The position numbers and the translations under genes were made by a program. Positions 8,803 through 18,033 of a stretch of DNA of 51,555 nt are shown here, piece after piece. Origin of the DNA: Nitrospirales bacterium (GTDB lineage Bacteria > Nitrospirota > Nitrospiria > Nitrospirales > UBA8639); NCBI GenBank assembly GCA_012270585.1, contig JAAXIB010000013.1:1-51555 (forward strand), read 5' to 3'. Each line of letters starts with the position of its first letter. The stretch's first letter is position 1. The notes below the pieces were generated by a model, which saw only the letters and a list, made by a program, of their open reading frames with translations, was not told the origin of the DNA and did not search any database.

Positions 8803-9594
8803 TCAGTCCTCTGACTCCGACGACACGGGCACCCGGACTTGCGGGTCCCGCGTCGCTGACACGATGACGGCACTCCACCCTTTTTCCAACAATCCGGAAC
8901 TCACGTACGCCAGACACAGCACAAACAACATCAGTTGAGGATAGGCCATGACGGACACCAGAATCAAGACGGCCCAGACCAGATACATAAAATGATTATG
9001 GCCTGCAAACTTCAGTTGTTTCACGCTACGGTACCTCACCGTACTCACCATGAGGAACGCCATCAACAAACTCAAGGCAATCACCACCGGGGGCAGGACG
9101 CTGTCCGGCAGGTGACCGATGTGCGCGTTGAAGATATAAAACGTCGCGATAAACCCGGCCGCCGCCGGAATGGGCAACCCCGTAAAAAATCGACTGTCCC
9201 CACTGCCCGCCATGACGTTGAACCTCGCCAGCCGCAACGCGCCACAGGCCACGTACGCGAACATGATCGCCGCCCCCAGCAGCCCCGGGGACTCCAACAA
9301 CCACACATAAATCAAGAACCCGGGAGCCAGTCCGAATGAAACCAAGTCCGACAACGAATCATATTCCACGCCAAATTCGCTGGTACTGTCGGTCAAGCGA
9401 GCGGACGTGCCGTCCAGGACGTCGAACACCATCGCAATCAAAATCGCAATCGCCGCGGTTTCCAATCGATCGTGGAACACCAACACGACCGCGGCCAGCC
9501 CACTGAACAGATTGCCGGTCGTCAGGACATTGGGGATCAGGTGGACGCCCCGGCGGCGCTGCCCTTCCTTGTTTTTAAATATTCGTCCCTTCAC
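8803..9594 (-). CDS. pssA: CDP-diacylglycerol-serine O-phosphatidyltransferase
   Basis: The enzyme makes phosphatidylserine from CDP-diacylglycerol and serine in the inner membrane. The CDP-alcohol phosphotransferase signature is intact: DVLDGTSAR, then G and two aspartates in GVEYDSLSD. Several hydrophobic helices follow. I start it at the GTG at 9594, which overlaps the psd stop as GTGA and has GGAG five bases upstream; this gives 263 residues, the normal size. The longer open frame upstream overlaps psd in another frame and is not credible as protein. PssA and Psd act consecutively to give phosphatidylethanolamine. Confidence 0.93.
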   Translation of the reverse strand: MKGRIFKNKEGQRRRGVHLIPNVLTTGNLFSGLAAVVLVFHDRLETAAIAILIAMVFDVLDGTSARLTDSTSEFGVEYDSLSDLVSFGLAPGFLIYVWLLESPGLLGAAIMFAYVACGALRLARFNVMAGSGDSRFFTGLPIPAAAGFIATFYIFNAHIGHLPDSVLPPVVIALSLLMAFLMVSTVRYRSVKQLKFAGHNHFMYLVWAVLILVSVMAYPQLMLFVLCLAYVSSGLLEKGWSAVIVSATRDPQVRVPVSSESED

Positions 9595-10241
9595 GTGAAC
9601 TCCGCAAGTATGGATTCGCCCCCCTTGACCCGGTCTCCGACCCTGACGCGGACCCGGCTTTCGACGTCGAAATACGTGTCCATCCGGGACCCGAACCGGA
9701 TAAGACCAAAACGTTCGCCCGCCACAGCGGCATCCCCCGGTTGCACCCAGCACACGATTCGCCGGGCGACGAGCCCTGCGACCTGGACGCAGAGCACCTT
9801 TTTCTTCGACGGGGTCTCGATCATCAACGCATTCTGCTCATTATGCACCGTCGCGTCCTGGCCGCCCGCGTCGAGGAACCGGCCCGGCTGGTAGGCCATA
9901 TCCACCACGGTGCCCGCACAGGGCATTCGATTGATGTGCACGTCGAAAATATTGAGAAAGATGCTGACCCGGATACTTTCCTCTTTCAAGTATCGCGGTT
10001 CAAATTCTTTCTGAATCGCGATCACTTCCCCGTCCCCGGACGCCAGAATCAGGTCGTCACCCCGGGGGGGCGTCCGCGGCGGGTTTCGAAAAAACCAGCC
10101 GGTAAAACACGCAAGGACGCCAAAGGCCATGGCGGTTTTTCGCCAACCCAGCAACCTGGCCAACGCCGCCGGGGCCGCGGCGCCTACGACAAAAGGCAGG
10201 CCTTCCGGAGCTATCGGAAGATCTTTCGCGCGATCAGCCAT
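9591..10241 (-). CDS. psd: Phosphatidylserine decarboxylase proenzyme, short type
   Basis: This enzyme decarboxylates phosphatidylserine to phosphatidylethanolamine using a pyruvoyl group formed by self-cleavage. The 216-residue protein is of the compact type found in many bacteria and archaea. It has N-terminal membrane segments, FFRNPPRTPP, the conserved SIFLNIFDVHINRMPCAGTV region and the cleavage-site motif RFGSRMDTY, where the serine becomes the pyruvoyl group. It is translationally coupled to pssA by a GTGA overlap. It is the canonical decarboxylase of this genome and contrasts with the divergent homologue at 32463. Confidence 0.95.
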   Translation of the reverse strand: MADRAKDLPIAPEGLPFVVGAAAPAALARLLGWRKTAMAFGVLACFTGWFFRNPPRTPPRGDDLILASGDGEVIAIQKEFEPRYLKEESIRVSIFLNIFDVHINRMPCAGTVVDMAYQPGRFLDAGGQDATVHNEQNALMIETPSKKKVLCVQVAGLVARRIVCWVQPGDAAVAGERFGLIRFGSRMDTYFDVESRVRVRVGDRVKGGESILAEFT

Positions 10242-10263
10242 GCTGACCCGTTATTCGGTTAAA

Positions 10264-10281
10264 GAACAACGATCGTCGTTC
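10264..10281 (-). terminator. Possible weak terminator after ilvC
   Basis: GAACAACGATCGTCGTTC is a near-palindrome between ilvC and psd. On the minus strand it is followed by TTT only, so termination would be weak. Confidence 0.3.
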
Positions 10282-10286
10282 GCTCC

Positions 10287-11485
<1,199 letters not shown>

Positions 11486-11532
11486 AACCGACAAACAGAT
11501 AAAGATAAGAATGACATCGCATGAGATAGCTT

Positions 11533-12054
11533 CTAATTGGCTTTGGCAAGCGGACGCGACTGGTTCGCCACCGTCCGAACGGGTTCCCGTGCAATGGCAA
11601 TCCGGCCGGTCCTGACGATTTCCTTGATGCCAAGGGGTTGGAGCAACTGGATAATGGCGTGAATCTTCTGCACGTCACCCGTGACTTCAATCGTATAGGA
11701 CGTTGGGGATGAGTCAATCACATTCGCTCGAAAGATATCGGCAATCCGCAGAGCCTCGGCCCGATCCTCAGAACGGGCGTGCACTTTAATCAAGGCGCTC
11801 TCACGGCTGACAGCGTCACTTTCATTGAGGTCCACCACCTTGATGACGTCGATGATTTTATTCAATTGCTTGAGGATCTGTTCAATGATGCGCTCATCCC
11901 CGTTTGTGACAACGGTCATCATCGACACGCTCGGGTCGAGCGTGGGCGCCACCGACAAACTTTCGATGTTAAACCCTCGCCCGCTGAACAGGCCCGCGAC
12001 CCGTGACAAAGCCCCGGATTTATTTTCCAACGTCACTGCAATAATGTGTTCCAC
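11533..12054 (-). CDS. ilvH: Acetolactate synthase regulatory subunit
   Basis: This is the small subunit of acetohydroxyacid synthase, which confers valine feedback inhibition and activates the large subunit. The 173-residue protein starts with an ACT domain (MEHIIAVTLENKSGALSRVA, then GLFSGRGFNIESLSV) and a second, C-terminal ACT-like half from about residue 80. The length matches IlvH/IlvN of the long type. It lies 140 bases downstream of ilvB, separated by a palindromic repeat. Confidence 0.95.
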   Translation of the reverse strand: MEHIIAVTLENKSGALSRVAGLFSGRGFNIESLSVAPTLDPSVSMMTVVTNGDERIIEQILKQLNKIIDVIKVVDLNESDAVSRESALIKVHARSEDRAEALRIADIFRANVIDSSPTSYTIEVTGDVQKIHAIIQLLQPLGIKEIVRTGRIAIAREPVRTVANQSRPLAKAN

Positions 12055-12121
12055 GAATGCTCTACCCTTTTCCCGTTTGCCCGTTCAAAAACGCCTCGTT
12101 CTGCCTCTCTCGCCCGACACA

Positions 12122-12170
12122 CCCTCCCCCTCCGGGAGAGGGTTGGGGTGAGAGGGGAGAGGGCTGGGGG
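12122..12170. repeat. CCCTCTCCC-family hairpin repeat
   Basis: CCCTCCCCCTCCGGGAGAGG followed by a GGTGAGAGGGGAGAGGG tail is a copy of the hairpin family, in the ilvB-ilvH gap. It shows no coding content. Confidence 0.65.
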
Positions 12171-12194
12171 ATGAGGGGGCTTCGCCCGCACTCC

Positions 12195-13973
12195 CTACGC
12201 CGTCAAAATGGTGTCTTTGCTCTCCTCTTGTCCCGTCGATCCCGGTGTTTGTCGCTTCTGCAACTCTGGCGGATCTTCCAGAATCATTTCATGATTGCAG
12301 CCACCGGCCGGAATCATGGGATAACAATTCTCGAATTGATCCACCGGCACGTCAACGAAGACCGGTTTGTCAATGGCCATCGCCTCTCGAATCCCATCAT
12401 CCACTTCACTGACTTTCTGAATGCGAAGGCCGGCCGCACCGTAGGCTTCCGCGAGTTTCACGAAATCCGGCGATTGATCCAAATAGCTGCACGCATAGCG
12501 GCCTTCATAGAACAGATCCTGCCATTGTCGCACCATGCCGTGGAACCGGTTGTTGATGATAAACACCTTGACCGGCAGCTTTTCGATCGCGGCTGTAGCC
12601 AACTCCTGGCTGTTCATCTGGACGCTCCCGTCACCCGCAATACACAACACGAGTCGATGCCGAAAGGCCGCCTGCGCCCCCAGGGCAGCGGGAAAGCCAA
12701 AGCCCATCGTTCCCAACCCGCCGGACGTGAGCCACGTATTCGGCTTGGTGAGATGAAAGTATTGCGCCGCCCACATCTGATGCTGTCCCACGTCGGTGGA
12801 CACGATCGGGTCGCGGTCCTTTGTCAGTTGATAGACCCGGTCGATCAGGTACTGCGGCTTGATCAATTGATCGACCTCCTGCCGGTAGCGCAGAGGATGA
12901 GCGGTCTTCCACTCATTCAGTTGATCCCACCACGGCTTGCGCAATTCTTTCTGGTCGCCGTTCACCGTCGCTCGCAACACACTGTTCAACTCCTGCAGCA
13001 CGCATTTACAATCACCGACGATGGGTATGTCGACGTGGATGTTCTTGCGAATCGACGTCGGATCAATATCGATATGGATAATCTTGGCACTCGGACAAAA
13101 TTCTGACACCTTCCCGGTGACGCGATCATCGAATCGGGCTCCGATGGCAATCACCAGATCGGAATAATGGATGGCCATGTTGGCCACGTAGGTGCCGTGC
13201 ATGCCGAGCATCCCAAGGGACAACGGATGTTGACCGGGGAAGGCCCCCAAGGCCATCAAAGTTTGATTCACGGGAATCTGGGTCAACTCGGCCAATTCGC
13301 GAACCTCCGCGGAAGCGCCGGACAATTGCACGCCCCCACCAATGTAGATGACGGGACGGCGAGCCTTCATGATGGCATCGGCAGCTTGCTTGATCTTCCA
13401 CTTGCTGCCTTCATAGGTCGGATTGTATCCGCGAATCGAGACGGAGTCCGGATATTTGAAATCAGCCTTGCTCATGGAAATATCCTTGGGAACATCCACC
13501 AGCACGGGGCCGGGTCTGCCGGTGGAGGCGATGTAGAACGCTTCCTTGATGGTCTGCGCCATGTCGTTCACGTCCTTCACCAAAAAATTATATTTCGTAC
13601 AGGGACGGCTGAGCCCGATGTTGTCGGCTTCCTGAAAGGCATCGTTCCCGATAAGCGCCGTGGGGACCTGACCGGAAAAGCACACGACGGGCACGGAATC
13701 CATATAGGCATCGGCCAGGGCGGTGATCACGTTGGTCATGCCGGGACCCGACGTGATCAAGGCCACTCCGGGTTTCCCCGTGGCCTTCGCATACCCTTCC
13801 GCCATGTGGCCGGCCGCCTGTTCATGTCGGGTTAAAATAACTTCAATGTCTTTTTGTTGATGCAGGACGTCGAAAATTTTCAGGACTACCCCCCCGGGAA
13901 GAGCAAAAATCGTTTTCACTCCTTCTCGCTTCAAGGCTTCCACAAAAATTTCGGCTCCTGTAAGCTGTGCCAT
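12195..13973 (-). CDS. ilvB: Acetolactate synthase catalytic subunit
   Basis: The thiamine diphosphate enzyme makes acetolactate or acetohydroxybutyrate, the first common step to branched-chain amino acids. The 592-residue length is usual. The catalytic-glutamate segment is [20 protein letters not shown], followed by the [11 protein letters not shown] loop, and the thiamine-diphosphate/magnesium motif is [19 protein letters not shown] with VFIINN. The ATG at 13973 is preferred over an upstream GTG because GAGGGAG just before it is the ribosome site. It is the promoter-proximal gene of ilvB-ilvH-ilvC. Confidence 0.97.
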   Translation of the reverse strand: MAQLTGAEIFVEALKREGVKTIFALPGGVVLKIFDVLHQQKDIEVILTRHEQAAGHMAEGYAKATGKPGVALITSGPGMTNVITALADAYMDSVPVVCFSGQVPTALIGNDAFQEADNIGLSRPCTKYNFLVKDVNDMAQTIKEAFYIASTGRPGPVLVDVPKDISMSKADFKYPDSVSIRGYNPTYEGSKWKIKQAADAIMKARRPVIYIGGGVQLSGASAEVRELAELTQIPVNQTLMALGAFPGQHPLSLGMLGMHGTYVANMAIHYSDLVIAIGARFDDRVTGKVSEFCPSAKIIHIDIDPTSIRKNIHVDIPIVGDCKCVLQELNSVLRATVNGDQKELRKPWWDQLNEWKTAHPLRYRQEVDQLIKPQYLIDRVYQLTKDRDPIVSTDVGQHQMWAAQYFHLTKPNTWLTSGGLGTMGFGFPAALGAQAAFRHRLVLCIAGDGSVQMNSQELATAAIEKLPVKVFIINNRFHGMVRQWQDLFYEGRYACSYLDQSPDFVKLAEAYGAAGLRIQKVSEVDDGIREAMAIDKPVFVDVPVDQFENCYPMIPAGGCNHEMILEDPPELQKRQTPGSTGQEESKDTILTA

Positions 13974-14137
13974 GATCTCCCTCACCTGTTTGAACCGTAC
14001 ATGATAAACCAGGCATGATCGGTTCAGTTAAAAATATTTGGCACCACCCCGCGTTTCTTGTCGGCCAAGAAATTCAATTGTTTCCAGGGGTTGTAGACCT
14101 AAATGAGTGATGATAAACCTGCGTTATCCACAAGTCA

Positions 14138-14164
14138 AGGGACGGCACGGGGGCCGTCCCCTAC
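14138..14164. repeat. REP-like palindrome (GTAGGGAC family, inverted copy)
   Basis: AGGGACGGCACGGGGGCCGT followed by CCCCTAC is the inverted form of the element at 8702 and 14187. The arms GGGACGGC and GCCGTCCC pair perfectly. Confidence 0.65.
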
Positions 14165-14186
14165 GATGCCAATGATGATGTGCCAT

Positions 14187-14213
14187 GTAGGGACAACCCC
14201 CCGTGGTTGTCCC
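14187..14213. repeat. REP-like palindrome (GTAGGGAC family)
   Basis: GTAGGGACAACCCCCCGTGG followed by TTGTCCC has arms GGGACAAC and GTTGTCCC. It lies 22 bases from an inverted copy, a head-to-head arrangement typical of REP-type pairs. Confidence 0.65.
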
Positions 14214-14271
14214 GCATGGGGATGTCCATCGGATCATCACATACAACACACATACAATGTGAGCTCCATAG

Positions 14272-14297
14272 GTCGGGTTAGCGTAGCGTAACCCGAC
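14272..14297. repeat. Perfect palindrome GTCGGGTTA...TAACCCGAC
   Basis: The two 9-base arms are perfect complements around the loop GCGTAGCG. Relatives occur at 2011, 29003, 29870 and 48662. Confidence 0.75.
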
Positions 14298-14344
14298 AAT
14301 GGAACCGAACACACACGCAAACTTACACACCCGGACATGGCCTC

Positions 14345-15532
14345 ATGTTACGCGACGTTAAACAAGAAATAAAAAATCTGGAAACTCGACACCTGCGCCG
14401 GCAATTACGGATCGTGGAGTCGCCTTCGGTTCCGATCATAACCATCGAAGGCCGCCGGTTCATCTCCATGGCCTCGAACAATTATCTCGGGTTGGCCAAT
14501 CATCCCGCAGTCAACCGGGCGGCGATCGAAGCGATCGAACGATGGGGCGTCGGAGCCGGCGCCGCGCGTCTCATTTCCGGCACCATGACGCCCCACATCC
14601 AACTGGAACGGGACTTGGCCCAATTCAAACAGGTCGAAGCCGCCCTGACCTTCGGCACGGGATACACCACGAACCTGGGACTCATCCCGGCACTCATCGA
14701 CCGGGATGGCCTCATCCTGGCCGACCGCTACTGTCATGCCAGCCTGATCGAAGCTTGCCGGTTGGCCAAAGCCAGGCTGCGCGTGTTTCACCACAACGAC
14801 GTCGAGCACCTGGAAAAGCTGCTCAAGAAACGGGAACGGGCCTGGCCGACCCTGGTCGTCACCGAAGGGGTCTTCAGCATGGACGGCGATCTCGCACCAC
14901 TCCCGGATTTACTGACGCTCTGCCGACAACGTGATGCCACGCTGGTCATTGACGACGCCCACGGCACGGGCGTCACGGGAAAAAACGGTCGAGGAACGGT
15001 GGAACACTTCGGCGTGAACCCTCAAGACCTTATCCAGATGGGTACCTTGAGCAAAGCCATCGGGACCAGCGGCGGCTACGTCGCGGGACCGGCTTCCCTC
15101 AAAGACTATCTGATCAATACGGCAAAAGCATTCATCTACACGACCGCCCAGCCACCCGCCATCGCCGCCGGTGCATCGGTCGCAATTCGGATCATCCAAA
15201 ACGAACCCGCTCGCCGGGAACGTCTCCGGAACAACCGAAATGCGCTCCATGCCGCCCTGACAGGCATGGGCTTTCAATTGACCGACACGCAAAGCCCGAT
15301 CCTGCCGATCATCATCAAGGCGCCGGAGACGGCATTGAAGATGTCCCAAGCTCTGTACGAAGCCGGCGTCTATGTCCCGGCCATCCGCCCCCCGACTGTG
15401 CCCAAAGACAGCAGCCGGCTACGCCTCACCGTGAGTTCGGAACATACGCAAGAGCAGTTGGAGAACGTGGTGACCGCGCTTTGGAAGATCCGGGAAGCGT
15501 TTTCGATGAAGTCGACTTCCGCTTCAGGGTAA
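14345..15532 (+). CDS. bioF: 8-amino-7-oxononanoate synthase family (BioF) aminotransferase
   Basis: This PLP-dependent alpha-oxoamine synthase, 395 residues, most likely condenses pimeloyl-ACP/CoA with alanine in biotin synthesis. Visible are MASNNYLGLANHPAV, GVGAGAARLISGT, the PLP-binding DDAHGTGVTGKNGRG and the lysine motif GTLSKAIGTSGGYVAG. The C-terminal IRPPTVPKDSSRLRLTVSSE fits BioF better than 2-amino-3-ketobutyrate ligase, but the Kbl/SPT relatives cannot be excluded without an alignment. No other bio gene is adjacent. A fragment of a second, diverged copy of its C-terminus lies 350 bases downstream. Confidence 0.85.
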   Translation: MLRDVKQEIKNLETRHLRRQLRIVESPSVPIITIEGRRFISMASNNYLGLANHPAVNRAAIEAIERWGVGAGAARLISGTMTPHIQLERDLAQFKQVEAALTFGTGYTTNLGLIPALIDRDGLILADRYCHASLIEACRLAKARLRVFHHNDVEHLEKLLKKRERAWPTLVVTEGVFSMDGDLAPLPDLLTLCRQRDATLVIDDAHGTGVTGKNGRGTVEHFGVNPQDLIQMGTLSKAIGTSGGYVAGPASLKDYLINTAKAFIYTTAQPPAIAAGASVAIRIIQNEPARRERLRNNRNALHAALTGMGFQLTDTQSPILPIIIKAPETALKMSQALYEAGVYVPAIRPPTVPKDSSRLRLTVSSEHTQEQLENVVTALWKIREAFSMKSTSASG

Positions 15533-15618
15533 CATGGCAAACGGGGCTTTTAACCAAGAGAGCCGATGATCAAGGCTGGTGAGCCGGATTGCCATTGGAG
15601 GAGCCTCCGCATCAAGAA

Positions 15619-15858
15619 TCAAACCGCGAGCGGCCGTAGAAGAATGACCAAGATCGCCAAGGAGAACGCCAAGTTGACTCCCAGCATCCACTTGAGCAGC
15701 TTCATGTCGGCTTCGATGTTGGCCAGCCGGTTCTCGAACCCGGCAATCTCTTCAGCCGCCTCGCGCGCCTTGTCATCGGGTGCGCCCGCCGCCCTGAATG
15801 CTTCGTACGTTTTGGAGAGCATCATCGCCATGTGAACAGGATACTCATCAAGAGTCAC
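15619..15858 (-). CDS. Small coiled-coil plus membrane-helix protein
   Basis: The 79-residue frame encodes an acidic, alanine/glutamate-rich helical stretch (about residues 18-53, predicted coiled coil) followed by one strong membrane helix and a short basic end (LLRPLAV). This layout recalls DUF1640-type small proteins, but I cannot assign a family firmly. The start is uncertain: GTG at 15858 or ATG at 15831, neither with a clear ribosome site. It lies at the edge of a rearranged patch and may be mobile-associated. Confidence 0.55.
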   Translation of the reverse strand: MTLDEYPVHMAMMLSKTYEAFRAAGAPDDKAREAAEEIAGFENRLANIEADMKLLKWMLGVNLAFSLAILVILLRPLAV

Positions 15859-15881
15859 CCATGCAAGGCAAAAGCGATTGT

Positions 15882-15950
15882 CGGACCCTCAGTGCAGAAC
15901 ATACGCAAGAGCAATTGGAGCACGTGGTGCGAAGCTTGCGAAAGGCAGGG
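15882..15950 (+). pseudogene. Fragment of a bioF-like C-terminus
   Basis: The plus strand encodes RTLSAEHTQEQLEHVVRSLR, which matches the C-terminal end of the intact BioF (RLTVSSEHTQEQLENVVTAL). The DNA differs at several silent and non-silent positions, so it is a diverged paralogue or a foreign copy rather than a fresh duplication. Nothing upstream of this point resembles the rest of bioF. It is too short to function. Confidence 0.7.
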
Positions 15951-16301
15951 ACAAACCTTGGGTGTGATTTAACGATCGGGCAAACGAAGTTCGCTTATTA
16001 TTTGGCGATGCAGCGTTGGCAAGGTCTTGGATGACCAGCCGCCCTCGCCTTTTCTGGATTTGGGGATGTCTTCCAATTTTTCTTGACCGTATTTTTGTTT
16101 TGCGTGTGGGGACATTTACCACAGGAACAATGAAAGGGGCGTGGGCCGTGGGGTTCCGTTTCATTGTTGACCGTTCACGATTCCATTGAGGCACGTTGCT
16201 GACCTGAAAAACGTGCTCAAGGGACAACAATGCGTCAACCATGTCCCCGAACACCCGTTAATGATGTCCCCGGTCTGTACAGAGAGGATGAGGGGGGTGA
16301 T
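15951..16301. other. Gene-poor rearranged DNA
   Basis: No credible gene was found. A perfect 10-bp inverted repeat (AACAATGAAA at 16126 and TTTCATTGTT at 16159) frames a 23-base loop. The rest is lower in GC than the flanks and ends in IS-terminus-like repeats. Confidence 0.45.
16232..16285. mobile_element. Possible insertion-sequence end (repeated ATGTCCCC boxes)
   Basis: TCAACCATGTCCCCGAAC (from 16235) and TTAATGATGTCCCCGGTC (from 16258) are direct repeats 23 bases apart. They end in TGTACAGAG. Repeated subterminal boxes of this kind are typical of IS21- and IS481-type element ends. No transposase gene remains beside it. Confidence 0.4.
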
Positions 16302-16337
16302 CTGTCATCCTTGTATGTGTTCACTAATTCGTTGACA
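16302..16337 (+). repeat. Dispersed ~36-bp repeat, full copy
   Basis: CTGTCATCCTTGTATGTGTT followed by CACTAATTCGTTGACA is the most complete plus-strand copy of the family also found at both window ends, 16475, 17264 and 48612. Confidence 0.75.
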
Positions 16338-16365
16338 AAATAAAAGATCTGACCATACCATAATT

Positions 16366-16452
16366 GTCATTCTGAGCCGCAGGCGAAGAATCTCTTGCTC
16401 AACAACCAACCGTCAGGAAAAACAGATCCTTCACTTCGCGCAGGATGATGCC
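16366..16452. repeat. GTCATTCTGAGC...CAGGATGAT imperfect inverted element
   Basis: GTCATTCTGAGCCGCAGGCG with GAAGAATCTC, and further on AGATCCTTCACTTCGCGCAG with GATGATG, form the two arms of a widespread intergenic element type. Its translation looks protein-like but was rejected as coding. Confidence 0.5.
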
Positions 16453-16474
16453 TTCTCCCTGGTGCAGACGGAAA

Positions 16475-16502
16475 CTGTCAACGAATTGCTGAACATTTAC
16501 AA
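16475..16502 (-). repeat. Dispersed ~36-bp repeat, partial inverted copy
   Basis: CTGTCAACGAATTGCTGAAC followed by ATTTACAA is a diverged minus-strand copy. With 16302 and 17264 it brackets the carbonic anhydrase gene. Confidence 0.55.
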
Positions 16503-16618
16503 TCGTGTGATCTATGCCCAGACCCGGACCAAGCGAAGCGCGAAGACGGGCTGAACAGCCCCATACGGCGTCGCGAAGACCAGAGCCCGCAGCCATATGG
16601 CAGCCGGACGACCAGACG

Positions 16619-17260
16619 ATGGATGAGCCGCTGCCGCAGATCGGACTTCTGTTCGCGCAAAACCGGGCGTGGGCGAAGCACCTGAAGGAGACCGATCCGG
16701 ACTACTTTAAGAACCTCGGCAAACAGCAGAAACCGGAGATTCTCTGGATCGGTTGCGCCGACAGCCGGGTGCCCGCCAACCAGATCATCGACCTGCCGCC
16801 CGGCAAAGTGTTCGTTCACCGCAACCTCGCCAATGTGGTCGTCCATTCCGATCTGAACTGCCTCTCCGTCCTGCAGTACGCGGTGGAGGTGCTGACGGTT
16901 CGGCATATCATCCTCTGCGGCCACTACGGCTGTGGCGGTATCCGCGCCGCCCTAGCCGAGCCGGAGCATGGTCTGATCGACAACTGGCTCAACCACATCC
17001 GCAATGTTCAGCGGCTTCACCGCGCCGAGCTCGATTCCTTGGAAGGCGAGGCGCGTGAACGACGACTGTGCGAACTGAACGTGATCGATTAAATCTGCAA
17101 CGTGGCCAACACAACCATTGTGCGCGACGCCTGGGCGACCGGCATGGGCCCGGACATTTACGGCTGGATCTACAGCATTGACGACGGACTTCTTCACTCG
17201 CTTTGCGCGTGGGCCCGCAACGACAGCGCCCCCTTCATCGTTCACAAGAGGGGATTGTAA
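16619..17260 (+). pseudogene. can: Beta-carbonic anhydrase interrupted by in-frame TAA
   Basis: The frame encodes a beta-class carbonic anhydrase (interconversion of CO2 and bicarbonate) from MDEPLPQ to KRGL. Zinc ligands and catalytic residues are intact: WIGCADSRVPANQ (Cys and Asp) and LCGHYGCGGIRAAL (His and Cys). A TAA at 17090-17092 follows CELNVID, where family members normally have glutamine, so a single CAA-to-TAA change fits. The same frame then continues with clear homology (TIVRDAWATG, IYGWIYSIDDGLL) to a normal stop. The 157-residue truncated product would lack the C-terminal strand and helix. There is no good ribosome site. Dispersed repeats on both sides suggest an acquired, decaying gene; sequencing error or readthrough remain possible. 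Confidence 0.8.
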
Positions 17261-17263
17261 ATT

Positions 17264-17280
17264 TTCACTAATTCGCTGAC
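17264..17280 (+). repeat. Dispersed repeat, partial copy
   Basis: TTCACTAATTCGCTGAC differs by one base from the core at 16320-16336, forming direct repeats on either side of the carbonic anhydrase gene. Confidence 0.6.
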
Positions 17281-17312
17281 GGAATCAGTGAACACTGCCA
17301 CGGGCCCCGGCC

Positions 17313-17560
17313 TACGGCACTTCTTCGATCTTCAGGAGATAGGTGATGATCTTGTCCAAGGCGCCGGCGGGCAGTTGTGCCCAATTCCAGCTTCGGGTCT
17401 TCCCGTCCCTTGGCGGTGCGAATGCTCGGAATCATGTGACAGGCGGCACACCCGGACTGGACAAAAATTTTGTCGATGGGCTCTTTTCCCGTGGCCAGGG
17501 GCACCATGGCCTTCTCCACCACCTGCATTGCCTCGTTCTCGGGTGTTTCAACCTTCTCTA
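17313..17560 (-). pseudogene. Decayed copy of the cytochrome c gene at 19022
   Basis: About 250 bases match the 3' two thirds of the intact cytochrome gene with few substitutions. The haem motif CAACH is preserved in the remaining frame. Compared with the intact gene, 146 bases are missing between two copies of GCGCCGGC (19071-19078 and 19217-19224 in the parent), a microhomology deletion that shifts the frame and removes the downstream half. The 5' part is replaced at about 17560 by an IS110-type transposase start. It cannot make the functional protein. Confidence 0.85.
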
Positions 17561-17673
17561 TTCAACGCCGTGAGGCCCGCCTCCGTTTTGGAAAATCGGC
17601 GGACCGGCCCCCGCGCCACGGATACTGCGACGACCTGTTTTCCGACATCAATTCCTGCCACTCGTTTGGTCAT
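17548..17673 (-). mobile_element. IS110-family transposase, N-terminal fragment
   Basis: From an ATG at 17673 the minus strand encodes MTKRVAGIDVGKQVVAVSV, then ARGPVRRFSKTEAGLTALN, the start of an IS110-family (DEDD RuvC-like) transposase; the aspartate in GIDVGK is the first catalytic residue. After about 38 codons homology ends at the junction with the cytochrome pseudogene, and the frame stops at 17548. About 300 residues, including the rest of the RuvC-like domain and the serine-bearing Tnp domain, are missing, so it is inactive. Confidence 0.75.
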
Positions 17674-17950
17674 GTCCCCCTCGGTGTCCTGTACGGCTTT
17701 GGCTGTTTGGCCTCCCCACTTGCGAATACGGGGCGCTCGGCCCCCAGATATCTGTTCGGAGCGACAAACGGCCTGAGGGGACCTACTCCCGCCCGGGGCA
17801 ACCCCGGGTTGCCACGGGGTTCACCTTATGACAAGCGAGGCGCCTGGTGGGTTGCCTTTTCCTTGGTGAAGAGAACGACCCGGGGTCCTCGCGTTCACAA
17901 TCATGTACGCATCTTGCCTTTCAACGCCTGTGTTCAAACCCCACAGTAAC
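17674..17950 (-). mobile_element. Remnant upstream end of the IS110-type element (possible bridge-RNA region)
   Basis: The 277 bases in front of the transposase start contain no gene. They include compact GC-rich hairpin potential (for example CCCGGGGCAACCCCGGG near 17794). In IS110-type elements of the IS621 kind the non-coding end upstream of the recombinase encodes a structured bridge RNA, so this stretch is a candidate remnant. The outer boundary of the element is not visible. Confidence 0.4.
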
Positions 17951-18033
17951 GCAACAACGGCAAAAAGGTTGATTGCAAAGAAATGCTGGTGATACAACCA
18001 CCACGTCTATTTCTATTGGAGAGGAGGCCCATC

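Larger units (their letters stand above)
13974..14344. other. Divergent ilvB/bioF intergenic region
   Basis: A 371-base region with both promoters presumably in it. It holds two GTAGGGAC-family palindromes and one GTCGGGTTA palindrome, listed separately. No gene and no clear operator were seen. Confidence 0.5.

Noticed and set aside
12057-13106. 349-codon plus-strand open frame
   Set aside because: It is antisense to ilvB, and its first codons translate a dispersed repeat.
16408-16553. Protein-like translation (HFAQDDAFSLVQ...) before the carbonic anhydrase
   Set aside because: The HFAQDD part is the usual artefact of translating a GATCCTTCACTTCGC-type dispersed repeat. There is no start, ribosome site or family match.
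17470-17949. 159-codon plus-strand open frame
   Set aside because: It runs antisense through the cytochrome pseudogene, the IS110 fragment and its upstream end. No domain is visible.
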